Source of the DNA: Chitinophagales bacterium
Lineage (GTDB): Bacteria; Bacteroidota; Bacteroidia; Chitinophagales; Chitinophagaceae
Reading direction: 5' to 3'
DNA: 52,396 bases
Assembly (NCBI GenBank): GCA_015655015.1
Contig: JAATFV010000064.1
Coordinates: 1-52,396 of the forward strand
The position numbers and the translations under genes were made by a program. Below the pieces are notes generated by a model, which was not told the DNA's origin, ran no database searches, and saw only the letters and a program-made list of their open reading frames with translations. Of this stretch, positions 7,562 to 16,990 are shown piece after piece. Each line of letters starts with the position of its first letter. Positions within the stretch are counted from its first letter, which is position 1.

Positions 7562-9658
7562 ATGGTGCATTCTCGTGAAAAGTCGTTTTTTTCAGTCGTC
7601 CCTTTATCCGGTAATTCCCGGATATGCCTGTTTTTTTTGATAGTGAGCTTTCTTTCCTGTCATTCACCCGATCTTTCCGGTCCTGGTCATTCCTACGATT
7701 TTGATCCGGTGTTCACTAAGGCGGACACGCTCTATCCGGATCATAAAGAAAGAGTGCTGGCGTATCTCGATTCGGTATACAATACTTATCCCAATCCCGG
7801 TCCGGGGGAGCTTTATAAAAAATATGATTACAAGAGACATTATTTTTTCGAAACCCGGAAGGATTATCCGAAGGCATTGATCTATGTTGACAGTCAATTA
7901 GCGGTCATCCGGACCATGTCCGGTGAAAGGGGGTTCGCAGAAGATTATGGCAGGGCTCTGTTTTCAAAAGGAGATATTCTGCAGGCGGAAAGAAAGTACA
8001 ATGATGCCTTTCTGAATTATTACCAGGGAAAACAGGCTATTGAAAAGACCCGGGATAGCTGTCTGTTCGGTGAATACAGCGGCCGGCTGGGAGTAGCCTG
8101 TTATAATCAGGCCAGGTATGGGGAGGCCATCGGTTATTTCGAGGAGGCTTTTTGGGCGCTGGACCATTGTACCGGCAAGGATGCGTACATGAAGTTTGTA
8201 TACCAGCAGGGGAACCTGGACAATATTGCGCTATGTTATGCAGGGAATGAAAAAACGGACAGCGCCATGTATTATTATGACAGTGCGCTAAGCTATATCC
8301 GGAGGAACAGGGGAAGGTTCCTGGAAACCGGGCCGCACAGGCGTTACGGAGAGCTGGCGGAAGGGGTGGTCCTTGGCAACCTGGGCGATGTCTATTATAA
8401 AAAAGGGGATACTGCGGCTGCGGAATCATTGTATCAGAAAAGCATCCGGATCAATGTTCAGAAAGAATATGCCAATGAGGATGCTCAATTTACCAGGGTC
8501 AAGCTGGTGCGGGTGTACCTGGAGACCCGACGTCTGGGAGAAGCAGGTGCGGAGCTGGCGCAATTACGGCTGTCGCTGGATAGCTTGCCTGGCGAGCAGG
8601 TTGAATTACAATGGCGGCAGCTTGAATGGCGCTACAGCGATAGTATGGGGCAGGTCCTGCAGGCCTATCGCTATCTGCAATCCTATCTGCGGTTAAAGGA
8701 TTCTATGGATAGCGGCAACAAGCCGGCGAATGTGAATGAGGAATTACAGCATATCGCACAGGGCTATGAGCTGGACCTGCTGAAAAAACAGGATGAGATA
8801 AAAACTGTCTACCTGGCTATCTTTTTTCTTTTCTTCTTCATGGCCGTTGTGATCATCCTGCTGATCGTGAGGAACTGGAAGCGATCCAGGAAGAATGTGG
8901 CTAAACTTACCGATCTGAATCAACGGGTCAGTCTGCAGAATGATCATATGCAAAAAGCGTTGGGGGCCCTTGAGCAGAGCCATCGGGATAATACGCGCAT
9001 CATGAAGATCGTTGCGCACGATTTACGGAGTCCCATCGGGGCCAGCGGCACTATTGCGGAAATGCTGCTTAAAAAGCCGGATCTGTCAAAGGAACAGCGA
9101 TCGTTATTGGAGCTGATCCGGGTCTCCAGCCAGAACTCCATCGGCCTGATCACCGACCTGCTGCACATGAATGTCCTTCCGGAAGAAATGAAGAAGGAAC
9201 CGGTGAATATAAAGGCATCGCTGCAATATTGCGTAGGGCTCTTACAGTTCAAGGCAGGCGCCAAGCAACAGCAGCTGCAGCTGAAGACGGTGGAGGCGAC
9301 TATTTCATGCAGCCGGGAAAAGATATGGAGGGTGATGAGCAATCTTATTACGAATGCTATTAAGTTCAGCCCCGAGGGTACGGTTATCGAGGTGGATCTG
9401 GTCCTTCGGGGGGATGGGGTCCGGATATCGGTAAAAGACCAGGGGATTGGCATACCGGAGGAAATGAAGGAAAAGATCTTTAACCAGTTTACGGAAGCGA
9501 AAAGGAGGGGTACTGCCGGGGAAGAGTCTTTCGGGCTGGGGTTGAGCATTGCCAAACAGATCGTAGAGGCGCATGGGGGGAAGATCTGGTATGAGGCTGT
9601 AACAAAGGGGGGGACTATCTTTTATATAGAGCTGCCGGGAAAGAGTGATTCGATATAA
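7562..9658 (+). CDS. TPR sensor histidine kinase
   Basis: A membrane histidine kinase of about 698 residues. The ATG at 7562 is preferred over a GTG 36 bases upstream because it gives a cleaner signal sequence ending in a lipobox-like FLSC (Cys33). A TPR-type helical region (about 40-400) should lie in the periplasm, followed by one transmembrane helix (about 415-437) and a short coiled coil. The HisKA domain has phospho-acceptor His486 in AHDLRSP. The HATPase domain has the N box NLITNAIKFS, the G1 box DQGIGIP and the G2 box GLGLSIAKQ. No response regulator gene is nearby, so it is an orphan kinase here. Divergent orientation to the chitinase suggests, but does not prove, a link to chitin or cell-surface sensing. 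Confidence 0.9.
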   Translation: MVHSREKSFFSVVPLSGNSRICLFFLIVSFLSCHSPDLSGPGHSYDFDPVFTKADTLYPDHKERVLAYLDSVYNTYPNPGPGELYKKYDYKRHYFFETRKDYPKALIYVDSQLAVIRTMSGERGFAEDYGRALFSKGDILQAERKYNDAFLNYYQGKQAIEKTRDSCLFGEYSGRLGVACYNQARYGEAIGYFEEAFWALDHCTGKDAYMKFVYQQGNLDNIALCYAGNEKTDSAMYYYDSALSYIRRNRGRFLETGPHRRYGELAEGVVLGNLGDVYYKKGDTAAAESLYQKSIRINVQKEYANEDAQFTRVKLVRVYLETRRLGEAGAELAQLRLSLDSLPGEQVELQWRQLEWRYSDSMGQVLQAYRYLQSYLRLKDSMDSGNKPANVNEELQHIAQGYELDLLKKQDEIKTVYLAIFFLFFFMAVVIILLIVRNWKRSRKNVAKLTDLNQRVSLQNDHMQKALGALEQSHRDNTRIMKIVAHDLRSPIGASGTIAEMLLKKPDLSKEQRSLLELIRVSSQNSIGLITDLLHMNVLPEEMKKEPVNIKASLQYCVGLLQFKAGAKQQQLQLKTVEATISCSREKIWRVMSNLITNAIKFSPEGTVIEVDLVLRGDGVRISVKDQGIGIPEEMKEKIFNQFTEAKRRGTAGEESFGLGLSIAKQIVEAHGGKIWYEAVTKGGTIFYIELPGKSDSI

Positions 9659-9775
9659 GGAGAGTGATTCGAGATAAGGGTTTCAGAAAAATCAGGTATG
9701 GTATTTAATTACCCGATAAGATCAATTGGGATGAATTTTAAACTTTATTTTTAAGGCCAGCTAAACATTTCATTT

Positions 9776-10789
9776 ATGCCTATCCCACCCATCGATCCTC
9801 ATTCAGCCGGAAATTCCTGGCGAAGAAGAGAGTTTCTTACGGCTACTTTAACATTATTAGCGGGTTCGTCATTAGCGGGTTCGTCGCTGTTGACGATCCC
9901 GCATCCGGCTACGTCTAATGGCCTGACAGGCGCCGGGATAGAAAGGAATGGAATCGATGGTTCCGGACTGATCCCGCATCCGGGATCTGCAGAGGGTCCG
10001 GATCTCTCTATCCGCCAGGTGATCGATCGGATACTGGCAGATATTCCCGGAGCTCCTTTCGATAAGACGGTAGATACTGTTAAGACGGGAGATATGGAGC
10101 AGCCGGTCAGAGGGATCGTGACCACGATGTTCGCTACGGATGCTGTTATTGAAAAGACGATTCAGCTGGGGGCCAATTTTATTATCGCGCATGAACCGAC
10201 TTTTTACAATCATGCGGATGAGACGGACTGGCTGGAAGAGGATACTGTCTTCCATTTCAAGAAAGATCTGCTTGACAGGCATGGGATCGTTGTATGGCGT
10301 TTTCATGACTACTGGCATGCGCACAGGCCTGACGGGATCCTTATGGGGGTATTGACCGCGATGGGATGGGAGAAGTTCTATAATGCGGGTGAGCCTTCTA
10401 TCATTACGGTGCCGCCTGTTTCCCTGGGGGATATTTTGGAAAGGGCTAAGAAAGAGCTGGAAATCGGGAAGATCAAGGTGATCGGGGACCTGGCTCAATC
10501 CTGCCAGCGGATAGTGATCTCTCCGGGCGCTGCCGGCGGAAGGTCACAGATAGGGCAGCTGCAGAAATATCATCCGGATGTGCTGATTGTCGGGGAGCTA
10601 AATGAGTGGGAGACGGCCGAATATATCCGGGATGCCCGTTATCAGGGTAAAAAGATGTCCCTGGTAGTATTGGGCCATTCGGTGAGCGAGGAGCCGGGGA
10701 TGCAATGGCTGTTGCCCTGGCTGCAGCCGAAGGCGCCGGGGGTGAAGATCACGCATGTACCGTCCGGCGACCCGTTCAGCTATTTGTAA
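9776..10789 (+). CDS. Tat-exported NIF3-like dinuclear metal protein
   Basis: A 337-residue protein. Residues 80-337 match the NIF3/YbgI family: metal-ligand motif AHEP (His139, Glu140), GELNEWE, and near the end GHSVSEEPG with His301 and acidic ligands. NIF3 proteins are normally cytoplasmic hexameric rings with two metal ions and unclear activity. This one carries a twin-arginine signal (WRRREFL, residues 15-21, then a hydrophobic stretch), so it is probably exported folded, with its metals loaded. A low-complexity Gly/Ser/Pro segment (about 40-75) separates signal and domain. A perfect 15-bp tandem duplication lies in the signal peptide. A strong terminator follows the gene. Confidence 0.85.
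   Translation: MPIPPIDPHSAGNSWRRREFLTATLTLLAGSSLAGSSLLTIPHPATSNGLTGAGIERNGIDGSGLIPHPGSAEGPDLSIRQVIDRILADIPGAPFDKTVDTVKTGDMEQPVRGIVTTMFATDAVIEKTIQLGANFIIAHEPTFYNHADETDWLEEDTVFHFKKDLLDRHGIVVWRFHDYWHAHRPDGILMGVLTAMGWEKFYNAGEPSIITVPPVSLGDILERAKKELEIGKIKVIGDLAQSCQRIVISPGAAGGRSQIGQLQKYHPDVLIVGELNEWETAEYIRDARYQGKKMSLVVLGHSVSEEPGMQWLLPWLQPKAPGVKITHVPSGDPFSYL
9856..9885 (+). repeat. Perfect 15-bp tandem duplication in the Tat signal peptide
   Basis: The unit ATTAGCGGGTTCGTC occurs twice back to back (9856-9870 and 9871-9885). It duplicates LAGSS in the hydrophobic core of the signal peptide and preserves frame. Confidence 0.95.
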
Positions 10790-10855
10790 AGATCCGGCGG
10801 AATTGGGTATGCCGGCGGAATTGAATATACCTTTTTGAGGATCTGACATAATAGA

Positions 10856-10890
10856 AAAGGCCGTCTCCGGGAATTTCCGGGACGGCCTTT
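10856..10890. terminator. Bidirectional intrinsic terminator
   Basis: AAAGGCCGTC (10856-10865) pairs perfectly with GACGGCCTTT (10881-10890), and inner CCGG/CCGG can extend the stem after one bulged T. A and T tracts flank the arms symmetrically. It lies between convergent genes, the NIF3 gene (plus) and aconitase (minus), and can serve both. Confidence 0.9.
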
Positions 10891-10909
10891 ATGTTTTGGA
10901 ACGAACTTT

Positions 10910-13174
10910 CTATTTAGAAATTTCTGCCCTGATCACGTTCAGCGCTCCGCCTGCCACGAACCAGGCAATCTGGGATTCATTATACGTGTGGTTAAGGCTT
11001 ACCTGATCTTTGCTGCCGTCCTTGTGGTTCAGCACCATTGTCAGGGGTTTGCCGGGGGTAAAAGAGGCCAGCCCTGTGATGTCGATGCTGTCGTCTTCCT
11101 GTACCTTCTCATAATCTTCTTTGTTGGCGAAGGTGAGGGCCAGCATGCCTTGTTTTTTCAGGTTGGTTTCGTGGATACGGGCAAAGCTTCTTACGATGAT
11201 CGCCCGTACGCCGAGGAAGCGGGGTTCCATGGCGGCATGTTCCCGGGAAGAGCCTTCTCCGTAATTTTCGTCGCCTATCACCACGGAGCCGACGCCGGCG
11301 GCCTTATAGGCCCTTGCCGTAGCGGGTACGGGGCCGTATTCGCCGGTGAGCTCATTCTTGACGGAATCCGTCTTTTCATTAAAGAAGTTGACGGCGCCGA
11401 TCAGCATGTTATTGGAAATATTATCGAGATGACCGCGGAATTTGAGCCAGGGGCCGGCCATGGAGATATGATCGGTGGTACATTTCCCTTTGGCCTTGAT
11501 CAGCAGCTTCAGCCCTTTCAGGTCTGTGCCTTCCCAGGGGGTGAAAGGAGCCAGTAATTGCAGGCGCTGGCTATCCGGCTTAACCGCTACCTGGACGTTC
11601 TTACCGTCTTTAGCAGGGGCCTGGTAGCCGGCATCTTCTACGGAAAATCCTTTAGGGGGCAGCTCAACGCCGGTTGGTTCGTCGAGCATGACGTCTTCTC
11701 CCTTCTCGTTCTTCAGGGTATCTTTCAGGGGGTTGAAGGACAGGTGGCCGGCGATTGCAAAGGCGGTAACGATCTCCGGGGACGCGACGAAGGCATGGGT
11801 GCTTGCCAGTCCATCATTGCGTTTGGCAAAGTTCCTGTTGAAGGAGGTGATGATGGAGTTTTTGCGGTTGGGGTCGTCGATGTGACGGGCCCATTGTCCG
11901 ATGCAGGGTCCGCAGGCATTGGCCAGGACTATGCCGCCAATCTGGTCGAAAGTCTTCAGAAAACCATCTTTTTCAATGGTGTAGCGTACCAGCTCAGAGC
12001 CGGGGGTGATGGTGAATTCTGCTTTTGTCTTCAGGTTCTTATCGATGGCTTGTTGGGCCAGGGAGGCGGAACGGCTGATATCTTCATAAGAGGAGTTCGT
12101 GCAGGAGCCGATCAGGGCCACTTCCAGGCGTTCCGGCCAGTTATTGGCTTTTACGGCTTCTGCAAATTTGCTGATGGGCCAGGCCAGATCGGGGGTAAAA
12201 GGACCATTTACATGGGGTTCCAGCTCCGTCAGGTTGATCTCGATCACCTGGTCATAATATTTTTGGGGGTTGTCGTATACTTCTTTATCGGGGCGCAGGT
12301 AATCCTTGATGCCGTCTGCCAGGGCCGCTACTTCTTCCCGGCCGGTGGCTTTCAGGTAAGCTGCCATTTTTTCGTCATAGGCGAAGAGGGAGCAGGTAGC
12401 TCCGATCTCGGCGCCCATGTTACAGATCGTACCTTTGCCGGTGGCGCTCAGGTTGTCGGCGCCGTCTCCGAAATATTCCACAATGGCTCCGGTGCCTCCT
12501 TTTACGGTCAGGATGCCGGCTACTTTCAGGATGACGTCTTTGGCAGCCGTCCAGCCGCTCAGCTTACCGGTCAGCTTTACGCCGATCAGCTTGGGCATCT
12601 TCAGTTCCCAGGCTAATCCGGCCATTACATCCACTGCATCTGCCCCTCCGACGCCGATCGCCACCATGCCGAGGCCACCTGCATTGGGGGTATGGGAGTC
12701 GGTTCCGATCATCATACCACCGGGGAAAGCATAGTTTTCCAGGACAACCTGGTGGATAATGCCTGCACCGGCTTTCCAGAAGCCGATACCGTATTTATTG
12801 GAGATGGAAGCGAGGAAATCATAAACTTCTTTATTGACGTCCAGGGCCGTTGCCAGGTCGGCTGTTGCGCCTGTTTTGGCCTGGATCAGGTGATCGCAGT
12901 GTACGGTGGAGGGGACGGCTACCTTATCCCGGCCGCAGGTCATGAATTGAAGGAGGGCCATCTGGGCGGTAGCATCCTGCATTGCTACGCGATCCGGAGC
13001 GAAATCAACATAATCTTTTCCTCTTTCATAGGCGCGGACAGGAGGTTCGAAAAGGTGGGCATACAATATTTTTTCGGCTAAAGTCAGAGGTGTCCCTACC
13101 AGCTTACGGGCGGCATCCACTTTGGAAGGCATTTCCCCGTATAATTTTTTAATAAGATCCAGATCAAAAACCAT
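10910..13174 (-). CDS. acn: Aconitate hydratase, mitochondrial type
   Basis: TCA-cycle enzyme interconverting citrate and isocitrate through a [4Fe-4S] cluster. The 754-residue length and sequence fit the mitochondrial-type aconitase common in Bacteroidota, rather than the longer AcnA or the rearranged AcnB. Cluster ligands are Cys358 (in GSCTNSS) and Cys421/Cys424 (in ACGPCIG). The [13 protein letters not shown] segment (158-170) and the C-terminal swivelling domain with [14 protein letters not shown] are intact. The gene is monocistronic as far as can be seen: a terminator lies downstream and a divergent PspC gene upstream across a 185-base intergenic region. No frame disruption is visible. 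Confidence 0.97.
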   Translation of the reverse strand: MVFDLDLIKKLYGEMPSKVDAARKLVGTPLTLAEKILYAHLFEPPVRAYERGKDYVDFAPDRVAMQDATAQMALLQFMTCGRDKVAVPSTVHCDHLIQAKTGATADLATALDVNKEVYDFLASISNKYGIGFWKAGAGIIHQVVLENYAFPGGMMIGTDSHTPNAGGLGMVAIGVGGADAVDVMAGLAWELKMPKLIGVKLTGKLSGWTAAKDVILKVAGILTVKGGTGAIVEYFGDGADNLSATGKGTICNMGAEIGATCSLFAYDEKMAAYLKATGREEVAALADGIKDYLRPDKEVYDNPQKYYDQVIEINLTELEPHVNGPFTPDLAWPISKFAEAVKANNWPERLEVALIGSCTNSSYEDISRSASLAQQAIDKNLKTKAEFTITPGSELVRYTIEKDGFLKTFDQIGGIVLANACGPCIGQWARHIDDPNRKNSIITSFNRNFAKRNDGLASTHAFVASPEIVTAFAIAGHLSFNPLKDTLKNEKGEDVMLDEPTGVELPPKGFSVEDAGYQAPAKDGKNVQVAVKPDSQRLQLLAPFTPWEGTDLKGLKLLIKAKGKCTTDHISMAGPWLKFRGHLDNISNNMLIGAVNFFNEKTDSVKNELTGEYGPVPATARAYKAAGVGSVVIGDENYGEGSSREHAAMEPRFLGVRAIIVRSFARIHETNLKKQGMLALTFANKEDYEKVQEDDSIDITGLASFTPGKPLTMVLNHKDGSKDQVSLNHTYNESQIAWFVAGGALNVIRAEISK

Positions 13175-13359
13175 GATGAATTTTATTTAGATGTTAGATG
13201 TAAGCCATTGATACAGACCACAGGCTATCCGCGGGTGGAGCATAGCATCCGGTAATTGAGGATGCGAAATTACCTAATTTACCCTAAAAATGCGTTATCG
13301 TATCAACATTAATAGAGTTTAATAGGGGTGGTTCTACTGATTTTTTTTAAATTAGCGTT

Positions 13360-13581
13360 ATGAACAGATTGAAGAATTTCATAGAATGGCAGGTATTTGG
13401 TGTCTGTACGGCCATCGGGGAAAAAATGGGTATTGCTACGTCCCGGATAAGGACCTGGTTTATCTATATTTCGTTCCTTACCATGGGGTCTCCACTGATC
13501 GTTTATTTTGTCCTGGCCTTTTGGATGAACATTAAAAGATATATTTTATCCGCTCGTAGAAATCCTCTTAAATATCTCTAA
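13360..13581 (+). CDS. PspC-domain membrane protein
   Basis: A 73-residue protein with the PspC layout: an amphipathic start (FIEWQVFGVCTAIGEKMGI), then a hydrophobic segment (about 34-55) that crosses the membrane, and a basic C-terminus. PspC proteins take part in membrane-stress responses in Proteobacteria. Small single-domain versions are common and uncharacterised in Bacteroidota, and no PspA or PspB gene is adjacent. The ATG start is the only reasonable one. It is divergent from aconitase, and a run of three hairpins starts at the last base of its stop codon. Confidence 0.8.
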   Translation: MNRLKNFIEWQVFGVCTAIGEKMGIATSRIRTWFIYISFLTMGSPLIVYFVLAFWMNIKRYILSARRNPLKYL

Positions 13582-13597
13582 CTGGACGGAGTCCAGT
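13581..13597. other. Hairpin 1 of three, at the pspC stop codon
   Basis: ACTGGAC (13581-13587) and GTCCAGT (13591-13597) form a perfect 7-bp stem with a GGA loop. No T-tract follows. Confidence 0.6.
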
Positions 13598-13599
13598 GC

Positions 13600-13627
13600 G
13601 TACACGAGGCCTGAGGCCGACGTGTAC
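13600..13627. other. Hairpin 2 of three
   Basis: GTACACG (13600-13606) pairs with CGTGTAC (13621-13627). Inside, GGCC-TGA-GGCC can pair again, giving a two-storey stem. No T-tract follows directly. Confidence 0.6.
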
Positions 13628-13637
13628 AGGCATTGTG

Positions 13638-13685
13638 GAATTGCGATAAAAAATTATTTTTTTTGGCAATTTTTTGTCGCAATTC
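13638..13685. terminator. Hairpin 3 of three: 18-bp stem, terminator-like
   Basis: The left arm GAATTGCGATAAAAAATT (13638-13655) pairs with the right arm AATTTTTTGTCGCAATTC (13668-13685) over 18 positions, one of them a T-G wobble, around a 12-base T-rich loop. It lies between pspC and the AraC regulator and could end pspC transcription. The usual terminal U-tract is missing; a T-run appears only about 25 bases later. Confidence 0.5.
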
Positions 13686-13747
13686 AATAAAGGGCCTATG
13701 ATCCCTGCTTTTTTTTTCCGTAACTTACCGGAAATAAACGCTGTTCC

Positions 13748-14740
13748 TTGTTCCAGTTCGATTACTCCTATACTGACTATGGGCAGTTGATGAATGAGCT
13801 CGCTCAGCGGCTGAATGCTCCGGTGGTAAATAACCGGCTGCTATTCCCCGAACAGATTGCCTCCGGCAGCCTGACTTTCGTAAAATTGCCGAATGGGATC
13901 CATGTGAATATCATTAATTGCAGGATGAACCAGGACTGGCTGCTCTGCCGCAAAAAAATACGGGAAGAGTATTATATTCTCCGGTTTCATGAGCTTACCA
14001 TCCCCGACACCCTGGAAATCCGGATCGGCAAGGAACGTTTGAAGGAATCCCACACTACCCGTTCGATCGCCTATCTTACCAATACGCTTTCCGACTGGGC
14101 ATACCTGGGGGCAAAAGGCACGATCTATAAAGGCATCGATGTGCTGTTCGACGCCAGCTGGCTGGCAGGTTACCTGGGGGTTAAGAATATCGATGATGTG
14201 TTATCTACCTATCTTTCGCTGCAGGTGGAGAATGTGCATACGGAACCATTGGATAGTGAATACAGGAGACTGATGCAGGAGGTGGTGGAGGTGGATGACA
14301 GCAGCCCTATGCGCCTCGCTATTATACAGAACAGGATCATGCTGCTGATCGAACGTTTCTTCATGCGCATTTACGAGCGGAAAAAGAATTCTCATTTTGA
14401 TGTTCCGCTGTCAAAAACGGATATTGACCGGATGATGCAGGTAGAGACGGCTCTTTCGAGGAATATCTTTGAGCCGGCTCCCACGATCAGCCAGCTGGCT
14501 AAGATGGTGTCTATCAGCGAATCGAAGCTGAAAAAGGATTTCAAGCTTATTTACGGCCTGCCGGTATATGAATATTTCCAGAAGATCCGCATGCAGGCGG
14601 CCAAGGATAAGCTATTATCGGGTGATCATTCCGTGAAGGAAGTGGCGATGGAGCTGGGGTATTCCAATCTCAGTAATTTTACGATCGCTTTCAAAAAAGA
14701 GTTTGGCCTGTTGCCCAGTAAATTGCTGACTGCTTACTGA
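13748..14740 (+). CDS. AraC family transcriptional regulator
   Basis: A 330-residue protein whose last 100 residues are a typical AraC/XylS DNA-binding domain with two helix-turn-helix units (around ISQLAKMVSISESKLKKDF and VKEVAMELGYSNLSNFT) and the family ending FKKEFGLLPSK. The N-terminal 200 residues are a ligand or dimer domain that I cannot assign. I keep the TTG start at 13748 because the first 14 residues (FQFDYSYTDYGQL) look like real protein; an ATG at 13790 is the alternative. No target gene is obvious: kdsA downstream is convergent. Confidence 0.85.
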   Translation: MFQFDYSYTDYGQLMNELAQRLNAPVVNNRLLFPEQIASGSLTFVKLPNGIHVNIINCRMNQDWLLCRKKIREEYYILRFHELTIPDTLEIRIGKERLKESHTTRSIAYLTNTLSDWAYLGAKGTIYKGIDVLFDASWLAGYLGVKNIDDVLSTYLSLQVENVHTEPLDSEYRRLMQEVVEVDDSSPMRLAIIQNRIMLLIERFFMRIYERKKNSHFDVPLSKTDIDRMMQVETALSRNIFEPAPTISQLAKMVSISESKLKKDFKLIYGLPVYEYFQKIRMQAAKDKLLSGDHSVKEVAMELGYSNLSNFTIAFKKEFGLLPSKLLTAY

Positions 14741-14897
14741 TAAAAAGTTTTTACAGCTATCCTAATCTCCTTTTCAGTTAGTAAAAGCACCAAAAGCAGG
14801 ATACATTTGCATAGTATTTGATCGTTAAGGTCTGATTCTCTGTCCCGTTTTTAATTCTCATTTTCCAGGAAAGACCAACCCTTATCAGTTTACCCTT

Positions 14898-15722
14898 TTA
14901 AAACGTTGATACCACCTTACGAATCTTCACTAACTGTTCCAGCAAGCCCTGAAGAAGATCCAGTCGCAGCATGTTAGCGCCGTCGCTCTTTGCTATGGCG
15001 GGATTGGGGTGTGTCTCGATGAACAGGCCGTTTGCACCGGTGGCAATAGCAGCTTTGGCTATGGTGCCAATTAACTGTGGGTTGCCGCCGGTCACCCCGC
15101 TTGTCTGATTGGGCTGTTGGAGAGAATGCGTGCAATCCATTACGACGGGAGCGCCATGTTCCTGCATCCAGGGGATATTGCGGTAATCCACTACCAGGTC
15201 CTGGTATCCGAACGTAGTACCTCTTTCTGTGAGGATGATCTTCTCATTTCCTGCTTTTCTTATCTTTTCTACGGCGAATTTCATGGAAGGGCCACTGAGG
15301 AACTGTCCTTTTTTAACGTTGACCACTTTCCCTGTTTCTGCGGCTGCGATGAGCAGGTCTGTCTGGCGGCAAAGAAAGGCCGGGATCTGGAGAATATCCA
15401 CGTATTTAGCGGCCGGGGCGGCTTCATCATGGGCATGGATATCGGAGGTGGTGGGGAGCTTATATTTTTCTCCAACTTTTTTTATTAGTTCGAGGCCGCT
15501 GTCATCGCCGATCCCGGTGAAGGAGCCTGCGCTGGTGCGGTTGGCTTTCCGATAGGAGGCCTTGAAGACGTAAGGGATGCCCAGGTTGCGGCAGATTACG
15601 GAGACTTTGTCGGCCACTTCCATGACCAGCTCTTCACTTTCCACGACACAGGGGCCGGCTATGAGGAAGAAGCTGTTCTTATCGTAGGACTGATGTTCGA
15701 ATAGTTGGTGTAGGAATTCCAT
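14898..15722 (-). CDS. kdsA: 3-deoxy-8-phosphooctulonate (Kdo-8-P) synthase
   Basis: Condenses arabinose-5-phosphate and phosphoenolpyruvate to Kdo-8-phosphate, the first committed step of the inner-core sugar of lipopolysaccharide. At 274 residues the length is typical. Signature segments are IAGPCVVES, KASYRKANRTS, QIPAFLCRQTDLL and LTERGTTFGYQDL. The residues matching the metal site of the Aquifex enzyme are all present (Cys25, His199, Glu236, Asp247), so this is a metal-dependent KdsA, unlike the metal-free E. coli type with Asn at the first position. It stands alone between convergent araC and divergent tdh. The start is an ATG. Confidence 0.97.
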   Translation of the reverse strand: MEFLHQLFEHQSYDKNSFFLIAGPCVVESEELVMEVADKVSVICRNLGIPYVFKASYRKANRTSAGSFTGIGDDSGLELIKKVGEKYKLPTTSDIHAHDEAAPAAKYVDILQIPAFLCRQTDLLIAAAETGKVVNVKKGQFLSGPSMKFAVEKIRKAGNEKIILTERGTTFGYQDLVVDYRNIPWMQEHGAPVVMDCTHSLQQPNQTSGVTGGNPQLIGTIAKAAIATGANGLFIETHPNPAIAKSDGANMLRLDLLQGLLEQLVKIRKVVSTF

Positions 15723-15869
15723 GGTGCGAAAGTAAGAAAATAGCTGTTAGCTGCAAGCTATTCGCCACCAGCCGGGTTCCGAACGATTTCTCGGGCTGGA
15801 TGAACAATGCCTTTCGCAGGATAAACGCTCCTCTTTGGCAGGATAGTCCTCAGCCGTTATATTTGCCCC

Positions 15870-15906
15870 TCAAATGAACAAACCTCTCACCTTCAAATGA
15901 ACAAAC
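15870..15906. repeat. Two-copy direct repeat in the tdh leader
   Basis: TCAAATGAACAAAC occurs at 15870-15883 and 15893-15906, a 23-base period, ending 16 bases before the tdh start codon. It may be a duplicated operator half-site or only a local duplication. Confidence 0.6.
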
Positions 15907-15922
15907 CCCTCAAACGAATAAT

Positions 15923-16867
15923 ATGGTAAAAGAAAAAGTACTGGTGATCGGAGCCAGCGGGCAAATAGGCGTGGAGCTCACACTGGCATTGCGTAAGATA
16001 TACGGAAATAACAATGTGGTGGCGTCCGATCTGCGGGAGGAAAATGAATTGTTAAAGGGCAGCGGCCCCTATGTGTCGCTCGACGTCATGAATAAGGAGA
16101 TGCTGCATGTGCAGGTGATCCGGCAGAATATTACCCAGATCTACCTGTTAGCGGCTATTCTTTCGGCCACCGGTGAAAAAAATCCCAATCTGGCCTGGCA
16201 TCTGAACATGCAGGGGTTATTGAATGTGCTGGATATTGCCCGGGAAGAAAAATTGCATAAAGTATATTGGCCCAGCAGCATTGCCGTGTTCGGGCCTACC
16301 TCTCCCAAGCAGGATTGTCCCCAGCGTACGGTCATAGAGCCCAGTACGGTGTATGGGATCAGTAAATATGCGGGAGAGTTCTGGTGTAATTATTTTTTCG
16401 AGCGTTATGGGGTGGATGTAAGGAGCATACGTTATCCGGGATTGATCAGCTATAAATCCGCTCCCGGGGGCGGGACGACGGACTATGCCATCGAGATCTT
16501 CCACGAGGCGCTGGAGGATCGCCGGTATAAATGTTTTTTGAAAGAGGATACCTATCTTCCGATGATGTATATGCCGGATGCGATCCGGGCGACTATTGAA
16601 TTAATGGAGGCCCCGGCGGCCAAACTGACTGTCCGGACGGCTTATAATGTGGCGGCACTTTCCTTTTCGCCCAAAGAAATATCCGGGGAGATCCAAAAAC
16701 ATATGCCTGATTTTGCTATCAGCTATGAGCCTGACTACCGGCAGAATATTGCCAACAGCTGGCCTGCCAGCATCGATGACTCTGTGGCCCGGGCAGACTG
16801 GGGCTGGAAGCCGGAGTACGATCTGTCCCGCATGACGGCCGATATGCTGGAGAACCTGAAGGGATAG
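15923..16867 (+). CDS. tdh: L-threonine 3-dehydrogenase, SDR (epimerase-like) type
   Basis: NAD-dependent oxidation of L-threonine to 2-amino-3-ketobutyrate, the first step of threonine degradation to glycine. The 314-residue protein belongs to the extended SDR family: nucleotide motif GASGQIG (10-16), active-site PSS (117-119), and YGISK (Tyr144, Lys148). The segment RYPGLISYKSAPGGGTTDYA and the closing SWPASIDDSVAR are what I recall from the Flavobacterium threonine dehydrogenase rather than from sugar epimerases. A glycine C-acetyltransferase gene (kbl), the usual next step, is not in the window. A UDP-sugar epimerase function is the less likely alternative. Confidence 0.88.
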   Translation: MVKEKVLVIGASGQIGVELTLALRKIYGNNNVVASDLREENELLKGSGPYVSLDVMNKEMLHVQVIRQNITQIYLLAAILSATGEKNPNLAWHLNMQGLLNVLDIAREEKLHKVYWPSSIAVFGPTSPKQDCPQRTVIEPSTVYGISKYAGEFWCNYFFERYGVDVRSIRYPGLISYKSAPGGGTTDYAIEIFHEALEDRRYKCFLKEDTYLPMMYMPDAIRATIELMEAPAAKLTVRTAYNVAALSFSPKEISGEIQKHMPDFAISYEPDYRQNIANSWPASIDDSVARADWGWKPEYDLSRMTADMLENLKG

Positions 16868-16895
16868 GACTGCCTTCCGCTCAGATCGGAGGATT

Positions 16896-16990
16896 GGCAG
16901 AAGATCGACCGCGGATGGACTGGCAGATCGATGGAAGATTGACCGGTGGATTGACCGGCAGACCGATGGAAGATCGACCGGCGGATCGTG
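16896..16990. repeat. Imperfect ~34-bp repeats between tdh and the TlpA gene
   Basis: Two near-identical units start at 16922 and 16957 with GGCAGAYCGATGGAAGATYG; a shorter third unit begins at 16896. The region 16868-17112 has no convincing gene. One frame stays open through the repeats into the thioredoxin gene, but lacks a good start codon and gives a low-complexity Arg/Gly/Asp peptide. Confidence 0.7.

Noticed and set aside
11558..12616. Plus-strand reading frame of 352 codons inside aconitase
   Set aside because: Aconitase is certain on the minus strand; the antisense frame is open only because of third-position G+C bias.
14741..14897. Terminator between the convergent AraC and kdsA genes
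   Set aside because: No stem longer than a few base pairs with a T-tract could be found by eye.
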